DNA of 13,019 nucleotides, taken from contig JAHDDN010000071.1 of NCBI GenBank assembly GCA_020629335.1, forward strand, positions 4,236-17,254, given 5' to 3'. A program made the translations under genes and the position numbers. This DNA is from Chitinophagales bacterium. Lineage in GTDB: Bacteria > Bacteroidota > Bacteroidia > Chitinophagales > UBA2359. Numbering within the stretch: the stretch's first letter is position 1; each line of letters opens with the position of its first letter. The notes beneath the pieces are model-generated. The model did not search any database. It had not been told where the DNA came from and worked only from the letters and a program-made list of their open reading frames with translations. Positions 1-5,691 of this stretch are shown in pieces.

Positions 1-441
1 GATTTGATTGTTGAATTAGAGGAATCTCATGAGGTCTTGAGAGAATTAGTGCATAAGCTTCCTAAAGATAAAGAACTATATCGCTATGAGGAAGGTAAGT
101 GGAATATTAAGGAGTTGATCGTTCATTTGACAGATAGTGAGCGAATATTCCTTTATAGAGCCTTGCGTTTTGCTCGAAAAGATCAAACGCCATTAATGGG
201 CTTTGATGAAAATAATTATGTCGCTGCCTTAGAAATTGATCATTTGAGCATGAAAGAAATCTTGGCCAATTATCAATTAGTCAGACTCAATACGATTGGC
301 TTTTTTATGAGCTTAGCACCAGAACTATTAGACTTGAAAGGTACTGCGAATGGAGTAGAGATGTCAGTCGCTACCCTTGGCTACGTATGCTTAGGGCATG
401 AGCTGCACCACACCAAAATCATTAAAGAACGCTACTTATAA
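1..441 (+). CDS. DinB superfamily (DinB_2) protein, 5' end cut off
   Basis: This is a small helical-bundle protein of the DinB/YfiT superfamily, whose members often bind a metal through three histidines; the substrate of this one is unknown. The visible 146 residues contain the typical family blocks: EGKWNIKELIVHLTDSER near residues 31-48, YRALRFARKDQTPLMGFD in the middle and LGHELHHTKIIKERYL at the C-terminus. The likely metal ligands are His42, His133 and His137. The frame is open from base 1. A TTG at position 4 could serve as a start, but family members usually have roughly 25-30 more residues before this point, so the true start most likely lies upstream of the window. The gene converges on the minus-strand methyltransferase gene, with a short hairpin between them. 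The family call is secure; the cellular role is not known. Confidence 0.88.
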   Translation, partial: DLIVELEESHEVLRELVHKLPKDKELYRYEEGKWNIKELIVHLTDSERIFLYRALRFARKDQTPLMGFDENNYVAALEIDHLSMKEILANYQLVRLNTIGFFMSLAPELLDLKGTANGVEMSVATLGYVCLGHELHHTKIIKERYL

Positions 442-443
442 TC

Positions 444-465
444 CCCCTTCTTAAAAAAGGAGGGG
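444..465. repeat. Intergenic hairpin between convergent genes (REP-like or bidirectional terminator)
   Basis: CCCCTTCTT (444-452) pairs with AAGGAGGGG (457-465) across an AAAA loop, giving nine pairs of which one is G-T. It lies 3 nt after the DinB stop codon and 14 nt before the stop end of the convergent methyltransferase gene. A second GGGG (469-472) follows. There is no T tract directly after the stem on either strand, so it is not a classic intrinsic terminator. The pattern of C-run, A/T loop, G-run and a second GGGG resembles short dispersed palindromes common in Bacteroidota intergenic DNA (recalled, not searched). Confidence 0.6.
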
Positions 466-478
466 TCAGGGGAGCTTG

Positions 479-1654
479 TTATTCTTCTTCTCCCTCACTC
501 GTCTGATTATACTTCGCTTTTTTACTCCCCTTATACATTTCGTATTTTAAGTACTTACACTCAATAGGCCCATTGTACAAAGTGATTTTCTTGGAAGCTC
601 TTAGACCTAAATGTTTCAAGGCATCCATATCACTACCTATTATCCAAGCATCATATCCACTATAATTATTCTTAAGCGTATCGCCTATTCCTTGATAGAA
701 ATCCACCATGTCTCCTGGATCTAAACGCTCTCCATATGGAGGATTGGTAACAATGACTCCCCCTTCAACGGGTGGAGTACTATCCTCAAAGTCTCCTCTT
801 TCCAATTGAATCAGATCGGCAAAGCCAGCTTGCATGACATTCTCTTTTGACAAAGAGATGGGGGTTTGAGAAATATCTCTACCGATGATTTTGACATCTG
901 TGCTTACCTTATTTTGTTCCGCTTCCTTGAGTATCTTTTTCCAAAGAAGTGGATTATAATCTTCCCATCTTTGAAATCCAAATCGCTTAATCATTAAGTT
1001 GGGAGCCGTATTAGTTGCAATCATAGCCGCCTCAATAAGTATAGTCCCAGACCCACACATAGGATCAAAGAAGGGGCGTTCCCCTTTCCAGCCAGTCAAC
1101 ATAATCATACCAGCCGCTAATACCTCATTCAAAGGAGCCGTATCCACACTTAGTCGGTATCCCCTCTTATGTAAAGAAGCCCATGAACTATCTAAAGAAA
1201 GCGTACATTCATCTCTAAAGATATGTAAGTTGATACGTAGATCAGGATATTCTACATTCACAGATGGACGAGAACGAAACTTCTTTCTAAATTGATCGAC
1301 TATCGCATCTTTGACTAATAAAGAAGCATATTTAGAGTGTCTAAAAATATCAGAATTAGCCGCACAATCTACCGCTAAAGTCTGATCGACATCCATTAAT
1401 TTGGCCCAATTCGTTTTTGAAATTTCCTTATAAAGAATCCGCTCATTATGCGCTCTAAATTTTCGAATAACTTTTAAGATACGGAGAGCTGTACGGAGCT
1501 GTAAGTTGGCTCTATACATAACTTCCAAATTTCCTTTAAATGCCACCGCTCTTTTGATCACTTCAATATCAGAAGCTCCAATTTGTCTTAACTCTTCTGC
1601 CAAGATTTCTTCTAATCCAAAAAAAGTTTTGGCTATGTATTGTTGTTGTTCCAC
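479..1654 (-). CDS. THUMP-domain class I SAM-dependent RNA methyltransferase (RlmL/YcbY N-terminal type)
   Basis: This is probably a 23S rRNA guanine-N2 methyltransferase acting in the cytoplasm. The 391-residue protein has an N-terminal ferredoxin-like/THUMP region (about 1-160, beginning IAKTFFGLEEILAEEL) that binds RNA, then a Rossmann methyltransferase domain. The SAM-binding motif FDPMCGSGT is at 196-204 and the catalytic NPPYGERL at 304-311, typical of amino-methylating N6/N2 enzymes. The length fits stand-alone Bacteroidota homologues, which lack the second methyltransferase half found in E. coli RlmL. The start is GTG (1652-1654): an in-frame stop lies five codons upstream, and the N-terminus matches the family. 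It begins 2 nt after the purH stop, so the two are probably co-transcribed and perhaps translationally coupled. The C-terminus is a charged tail ending EGEEE. The exact target base (m2G2445 in the RlmL family) is inferred. Confidence 0.9.
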   Translation of the reverse strand: MEQQQYIAKTFFGLEEILAEELRQIGASDIEVIKRAVAFKGNLEVMYRANLQLRTALRILKVIRKFRAHNERILYKEISKTNWAKLMDVDQTLAVDCAANSDIFRHSKYASLLVKDAIVDQFRKKFRSRPSVNVEYPDLRINLHIFRDECTLSLDSSWASLHKRGYRLSVDTAPLNEVLAAGMIMLTGWKGERPFFDPMCGSGTILIEAAMIATNTAPNLMIKRFGFQRWEDYNPLLWKKILKEAEQNKVSTDVKIIGRDISQTPISLSKENVMQAGFADLIQLERGDFEDSTPPVEGGVIVTNPPYGERLDPGDMVDFYQGIGDTLKNNYSGYDAWIIGSDMDALKHLGLRASKKITLYNGPIECKYLKYEMYKGSKKAKYNQTSEGEEE

Positions 1655-1656
1655 TA

Positions 1657-3270
1657 CTAGTGTTTAAAGTGTCTTAGGCCAGTCATCACCATGGCTATAC
1701 CTAAGTCATTACAAGTTGATATCACTTCTTTATCTCTGATAGAACCCCCTGGCTGTACAATGGCCTTAATACCAAATTGACCAGCTAATTCTACATTGTC
1801 AGCAAAAGGGAAAAAAGCATCTGAAATCAAAATAGCTTGGCCTATTTCACTGGCTTGATAAGCTGCTAAATCATCTCCCTTATATTCCTTTGCCAAGTTC
1901 TCATTACTTTTCTCAATCGCTAATTTAGTAGCCACTAATCGATTTGGCTGACCAGCACCCATGCCCAATAATTGCAAGCTATCTCCTTTTTGACGAACAA
2001 TTACAATGGAGTTCGACTTAATATTGCTAATCGCTTTTAAGCCAAATTCAATTAGGCCCTTATTTGCCTCCAAATCAAATGTGCCTTCTGTGACACATTC
2101 CATTTTATTGTGGAGCTCTTGATCTAAATCTTGTACCAAAAGAGAACCATTCATATAACGTAAATCCATTCCCTTATTAGCCTGATTCAAATCATACTCA
2201 ATGACTCGCAAGTTTTTATGCTTTTGCAAATAAGCCAAAGCATCCTCACTTATTTTAGGAGCGACGACCACTTCCACAAATTTTCTTTTACTTCTATCTG
2301 CTGCGTCTAATTGGAAAAATTCTGCCGTAGCTTTTTCCAAAGGCGTATTAAAAGCAATGATAGAGCCAAAGGCAGAAATTGGATCACCCGCCCAAGCATT
2401 TTCTAATACCGTCTTTTGATCACTGCCTTCACAAAGGCCACAAGGATTACTATGCTTAATAACCGAACAAGCAACTCCACTTAAAGCACGTACCGACTCA
2501 ATAGCTCCATTAATATCCAAGATATTATTGAATGACAAAGCCTTGCCATGCAGCACTTTCATATCGTATAAGGAGTTTTCTGCTCCCTCTTCCTTATAGT
2601 AAAACGCCTTTTGGTGAGAGTTTTCCCCATATCGCAATTCCTTCCCCCCTTTAAAAGATAAGCGCATACTATCTTCCCCATTCTGTTGATCCATAGCAAC
2701 AGCGATCATACTATCATAATCAGCCGTATGATTAAAGACCTTCTGCATCAATTTTTTACGAGTACCATAAGAAACCGCTCCATTGCGCTCACTTAATTCG
2801 CTGATGACCTTAGCATAATCACTTGGATCGGTAATAACCGTTACGTATTTGAAGTTCTTAGCAGCAGCACGTAGCATAGTTGGCCCTCCAATATCCACAT
2901 TCTCAATTAATGTCTCAAAGTCTCCACCAGCATCTAATACCTTCTTAAAGGGGTATAAATTACAGATCACCAAGTCAATTGCTTCAATATCCAAATTGGC
3001 AGCTTCCTCTTTATCTTTCTCTCTATCAAACAATAAAGCTGATTCAATATTAAACGAGATCGTCTTCATTCGCCCACCAAAAGCCTCTGGATTACCTGTT
3101 ACTTTGGAGATATCTGTTATAGGAATACCAGCCTCAATTAATTTTTTGCCAGTTCCTCCTGTAGAGATGATTTCACACCCCAATTGATGTAGATGTTGGG
3201 CGATAGGTAATAAGTCCGTCTTATCAGAAACACTAATCAAAGCCTTCCTAATTGGGATATCTAATTGCAT
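1657..3270 (-). CDS. purH: Bifunctional AICAR formyltransferase / IMP cyclohydrolase
   Basis: PurH catalyses the last two steps of de novo purine synthesis: formylation of AICAR by 10-formyl-THF to FAICAR, then ring closure to IMP. The 537-residue protein has an N-terminal MGS-like cyclohydrolase domain (about 1-150) with STGGT at 36-40 and GGRMKT at 65-70. The C-terminal transformylase domain has LRYGENSHQ at 212-220, the catalytic Lys272-His273 in IKHSNPCG, SAFGSIIAF at 299-307, GAGQPNR at 438-444, SDAFFPFADNVE at 483-494 and the terminal TGLRHFKH. The ATG start (3268-3270) gives the usual ALISVSDKT block just inside the N-terminus. A Bacteroidota-type promoter lies just upstream, and the methyltransferase gene follows 2 nt after the stop. 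It appears intact. Confidence 0.98.
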   Translation of the reverse strand: MQLDIPIRKALISVSDKTDLLPIAQHLHQLGCEIISTGGTGKKLIEAGIPITDISKVTGNPEAFGGRMKTISFNIESALLFDREKDKEEAANLDIEAIDLVICNLYPFKKVLDAGGDFETLIENVDIGGPTMLRAAAKNFKYVTVITDPSDYAKVISELSERNGAVSYGTRKKLMQKVFNHTADYDSMIAVAMDQQNGEDSMRLSFKGGKELRYGENSHQKAFYYKEEGAENSLYDMKVLHGKALSFNNILDINGAIESVRALSGVACSVIKHSNPCGLCEGSDQKTVLENAWAGDPISAFGSIIAFNTPLEKATAEFFQLDAADRSKRKFVEVVVAPKISEDALAYLQKHKNLRVIEYDLNQANKGMDLRYMNGSLLVQDLDQELHNKMECVTEGTFDLEANKGLIEFGLKAISNIKSNSIVIVRQKGDSLQLLGMGAGQPNRLVATKLAIEKSNENLAKEYKGDDLAAYQASEIGQAILISDAFFPFADNVELAGQFGIKAIVQPGGSIRDKEVISTCNDLGIAMVMTGLRHFKH

Positions 3271-3299
3271 AGTAGTTTTTTAGGATGTAAATGATGCCA

Positions 3300-3330
3300 C
3301 AAAGGTCGTAAATTGGGTGGGTTTATTCAA
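3300..3330 (-). promoter_or_regulatory. Predicted purH promoter (Bacteroidota -33/-7 type)
   Basis: On the minus strand, TTG (complement of 3328-3330) is followed after 20 nt by GACCTTTG (complement of 3300-3307), which matches the Bacteroidota -7 consensus TAnnTTTG at all but the first base. It would start transcription roughly 20-30 nt before the purH ATG. The 20-nt spacing equals that of the higBA promoter candidate on the other strand. This is a motif match only. Confidence 0.5.
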
Positions 3331-3400
3331 GATTATAAGGAATTTGTTCTGTTGTTTTTAGAAGGCTATAAAATGATCTTAAATACTTGAGTAATAAAAC

Positions 3401-3431
3401 TTGCAAATAAGTTACCAAAATGGTAACTTTG
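3401..3431 (+). promoter_or_regulatory. Predicted higBA promoter
   Basis: TTG at 3401-3403 and TAACTTTG at 3424-3431 are separated by 20 nt. TAACTTTG is a perfect match to the Bacteroidota -7 consensus TAnnTTTG. The -7 box overlaps the palindromic operator at 3411-3427, so a bound antitoxin would block initiation. Transcription would begin at about 3435-3440, only just at or after the GTG start chosen for higB. That implies a leaderless or nearly leaderless message, or else that the true promoter is slightly upstream. Confidence 0.5.
3411..3427. promoter_or_regulatory. Probable HigA operator (perfect palindrome)
   Basis: GTTACCA (3411-3417) and TGGTAAC (3421-3427) form a perfect 7-bp inverted repeat with a 3-nt AAA centre. 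The position, overlapping the predicted promoter immediately upstream of higB, is what negative autoregulation by the HTH antitoxin HigA would require. This dyad just before a higBA pair supports operator function, but binding is inferred. Confidence 0.7.
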
Positions 3432-3434
3432 TTT

Positions 3435-3737
3435 GTGCGTATTATAGCTATTAGTACATTAAGAGCCTATTGGATTCTAAATCCCAAATCAAAAGCAGCT
3501 TTAGCTGCTTGGGTGATGGAGGTTAAAAGTGAAAAATGGGAAAACTCTCATGAATTAAAAGAAAAATTTAGACATGCGTCTATTATTACTAACAAAAGAG
3601 TGGTTTTTAATATTAAAGGCAATACCTTCCGTTTGATTGTTGATATAGAATACCGATTGAAAATTATATTTATTGTATGGATTGGCACACATGAAGAATA
3701 CGATAAAATAGATGCGAAAACCATAGAATATGAATAA
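3435..3737 (+). CDS. higB: HigB-family type II toxin (mRNA interferase)
   Basis: HigB toxins are RelE-fold ribonucleases that cleave mRNA, usually on the ribosome, and are neutralised by HigA. The protein starting from GTG 3435 is 100 residues and begins MRIIAISTLRAYW, which matches the usual N-terminus of the family. Other family blocks are LKEKFRHASI at 41-50, NKRVVFNIKGNTFRLIV at 53-69 and VWIGTHEEYDKIDAKTI at 81-97. An ATG at 3420 would add five residues, but that codon lies inside the operator palindrome and ahead of the predicted -7 box, so GTG 3435 is preferred. The toxin gene precedes the antitoxin gene, the normal order for higBA, and overlaps it by 8 nt. No damage to the frame is seen, so the toxin is probably functional. 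Confidence 0.88.
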   Translation: MRIIAISTLRAYWILNPKSKAALAAWVMEVKSEKWENSHELKEKFRHASIITNKRVVFNIKGNTFRLIVDIEYRLKIIFIVWIGTHEEYDKIDAKTIEYE

Positions 3738-4089
3738 ACCGATCAAAACAAAAAGTGAATATAAGGCATCTTTAAAAAGAGCTTACAGTTTGATGCAACT
3801 AGATTTGAAACCTAACTCCAAAGAATCTAATGAATTGGAATTATTAGCTATTTTAATTGAAGTATATGAAACAGAAAATTTCCCAATAGACTCTCCTACA
3901 CCTTTAGAAGCAATCGAATTTAGATTAGATCAAATGGGTTTAAATAATACAGACTTAGCTAAAATTTTAGGATATAAGAGTAGAGTATCTGAGATATTTT
4001 CAGGTAAAAGAAAATTAAGTATCCAAATGATAAGAAGGCTTCACGATAAGCTTAATATCCCTGCCGAAATATTAATTCAAGAATACTAA
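3730..4089 (+). CDS. higA: HigA-family antitoxin, XRE-type HTH
   Basis: This is the antitoxin partner of HigB and the probable autorepressor of the operon. The 119-residue protein has an N-terminal helical segment (about 1-58, including NELELLAILIEVYE) and a C-terminal HTH (about 60-115). The HTH includes MGLNNTDLAKILGYKSRVSEIFSGKRKLSIQMIRRLHDKLNIP, with SRVSEIFSGKR as the likely recognition region. This is the HigA-like arrangement in which the HTH is C-terminal. Its ATG lies inside the last codons of higB (8-nt overlap), so translation is probably coupled. The DNA target is likely the 3411-3427 palindrome. The next gene starts 15 nt after its stop codon. Confidence 0.9.
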   Translation: MNKPIKTKSEYKASLKRAYSLMQLDLKPNSKESNELELLAILIEVYETENFPIDSPTPLEAIEFRLDQMGLNNTDLAKILGYKSRVSEIFSGKRKLSIQMIRRLHDKLNIPAEILIQEY

Positions 4090-4104
4090 ATATTTTCCTC
4101 AAAT

Positions 4105-4557
4105 ATGCAACTAAGTAAAGACATCAGCGAATTGGAAGCCATGCTCCAACACACAGACAAGACCAATACAGCCGTTTCTAAAAGTGGCATTGCATGGCAC
4201 TTAGACCATAGCTTAAAAGTAATAATTGGGATTTGTAATGCCCTTGAACAATCAGATCCAGCTAGCTATAAAAGTAGTTTCAATTTATCTAAAAAAGCTG
4301 TTTTATTGACAGGGATTATTCCAAGAGGAAAAGGAAGAGCACCTAAAATTACACAGCCCAAAGAAAATATTACCAATGATGATATCAATCGTCATTTAGA
4401 AGTTGCCAAAAAATTACTTTCCAATATAGCAAACTTGGATGCTTGTAGTAATTTTAAGCACCCAATGTTTGGCTATTTGAATTTAAAAGATGCCATCAAG
4501 TTCATGCATATACACACAGAGCATCATCTAAAAATAATGCGAGATATTTTGGCTTAA
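4105..4557 (+). CDS. DUF1569/DinB-like small protein
   Basis: This 150-residue protein has no assigned function. It has the histidine pattern of a DinB-type four-helix metal-binding bundle: WHLDH at 31-35 (His32, His35) near the N-terminus and HTEHHLKI at 137-144 (His137, His140, His141) near the C-terminus. The central segment IIPRGKGRAPK is 71-81, and KHPMFGYLNLKDAIKFM (118-134) precedes the last histidine cluster. I recall such proteins as DUF1569, a DinB-superfamily relative; this was not searched. The ATG at 4105 lies 15 nt after higA, with no terminator between, so it may ride on the higBA transcript. Its stop codon faces the stop codon of the convergent dioxygenase gene across 7 nt. 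Confidence 0.75.
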   Translation: MQLSKDISELEAMLQHTDKTNTAVSKSGIAWHLDHSLKVIIGICNALEQSDPASYKSSFNLSKKAVLLTGIIPRGKGRAPKITQPKENITNDDINRHLEVAKKLLSNIANLDACSNFKHPMFGYLNLKDAIKFMHIHTEHHLKIMRDILA

Positions 4558-4564
4558 TTGCTAA

Positions 4565-5509
4565 TTAAACTTTCACCACCTTCACATAATGTACCTGTAA
4601 ATCATTAATCTTTAAGGTGATAAAGTAATGCCCTTTAGGCAATCGATCATCATGTTGCCAAACCGCCTCATATTTCTCAGGAGCTAAGTTTTGCTCTGCC
4701 AAATTAGCTACCAAATTTCCTTGCATATCAAAAACGGATAAGCTCACTTTTGACTTCTTAAACACTCCATACTTAATAATCACATCCTCAGCTATCGGGT
4801 TAGGACTAGCCGAATAAATCATTCCCTTATTCAAGTGGAGGTCTTGTGTATTAGTACCCACATCCAAGCCTGATCCATTCACGACTATATCCCAAGTGCC
4901 TTCCATAATTCCTTGCGCATTGGCTGTTAATGGAATAATACGATGAGAAGCATCATATTGCCCACTGGTGATAGAAGCAGCCGCATCCGCAGGAATATCC
5001 GTATCCCCCTCAAAATACAATTGAGTCGTCATTTCCTCAAAACCAGGTGGCGTAATTTTAAAATGAATATGAGAAGGACGATACTGATTACCATTCAAAT
5101 ATTTACCTGGCTTAATCGTCTCAAATACATAAAAACCCTGACTATTAGTATAAGTGACACCCCTTAAATTATAACCCTCATTATCATAAGCCCCCGCATC
5201 ATCCGCATGCCAAATATCAACCTTAGTATCAGGAATATATTCCGCACAATCCAGATTAAATACTCGTCCACTAATAATAATTTTTTCCCCAGGCTCATCC
5301 GCATTTGCCAACTGATTATCTACCAAATTAGGTGGGTTATCCGTATAGAAAGGCCCCGTTCCATAAAAATCTTCAGTAGTAGGATTGCAGTTCATTTGTG
5401 GCGGAGTTGGAGTCTCCTTAGCCTTAGAAGATTGACTAAGCATTCCCAAAGACAAAGCTGCCAATGATGTATTCTTCAAAAACTGTCTACGTTTATTTTG
5501 ATCGCTCAT
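4565..5509 (-). CDS. Intradiol ring-cleavage dioxygenase-like protein with Tat signal and T9SS sorting domain
   Basis: The 314-residue protein is related to protocatechuate 3,4-dioxygenase and other intradiol enzymes, non-haem Fe(III) proteins that open catechol rings. Residues 5-30 form a twin-arginine signal (KRRQFLKNT, then a hydrophobic stretch). The catalytic domain spans about 40-215. All four iron ligands can be placed: Tyr108 (DDAGAYDNEG), Tyr137 (KPGKY), His147 and His149 (YRPSHIHF). Residues about 231-314 (SASPNPIAEDVIIKYGVF to the terminal VHYVKVVKV) have the sequence of a T9SS type A sorting domain (Por_Secre_tail), which predicts secretion or surface attachment. The start is ATG 5507-5509. 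The substrate is unknown. Extracellular intradiol-like proteins with N-terminal signals exist in other bacteria, so attack on an exogenous aromatic polymer or compound is possible. No other aromatic-catabolism gene is nearby. Confidence 0.9.
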   Translation of the reverse strand: MSDQNKRRQFLKNTSLAALSLGMLSQSSKAKETPTPPQMNCNPTTEDFYGTGPFYTDNPPNLVDNQLANADEPGEKIIISGRVFNLDCAEYIPDTKVDIWHADDAGAYDNEGYNLRGVTYTNSQGFYVFETIKPGKYLNGNQYRPSHIHFKITPPGFEEMTTQLYFEGDTDIPADAAASITSGQYDASHRIIPLTANAQGIMEGTWDIVVNGSGLDVGTNTQDLHLNKGMIYSASPNPIAEDVIIKYGVFKKSKVSLSVFDMQGNLVANLAEQNLAPEKYEAVWQHDDRLPKGHYFITLKINDLQVHYVKVVKV

Positions 5510-5574
5510 TTTTACTATTTTGATGATAAATTTACACTAATTTCACCTAATAAACTGTTAAAAAAATTTATTCT

Positions 5575-5582
5575 TACTTTTG
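5575..5582 (+). promoter_or_regulatory. Possible -7 promoter box for the gene at 5692
   Basis: TACTTTTG is a perfect match to TAnnTTTG in the divergent intergenic region. No good TTG lies 19-21 nt upstream; the nearest resemblance is CTG at 5555-5557 with a 17-nt spacer. If used, it would give a leader of about 100 nt before the ATG at 5692. The match rests on one element only. Confidence 0.35.
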
Positions 5583-5691
5583 TAAAGCAAATTGTATAAT
5601 CTTACATGGATATTGTATGTTTTTTACGCAAATTTCGTTGCACAAGCCGCCAATATTCATCGTTTATCATTCATCATTAGCCGCAGGCCCT

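Noticed and set aside
1..441. TTG at position 4 as the true start of the DinB-like gene
   Set aside because: The frame is open to the window edge, and family members carry roughly 25-30 more N-terminal residues, so the gene is more likely truncated by the window.
2849..3187. 112-codon plus-strand open frame inside purH
   Set aside because: It is antisense to the conserved cyclohydrolase domain of purH and has no independent support.
5617..5691. Upstream ATG extension of the unknown exported protein
   Set aside because: It would place 25 residues of unremarkable sequence ahead of a textbook signal peptide; the ATG at 5692 gives that signal directly.
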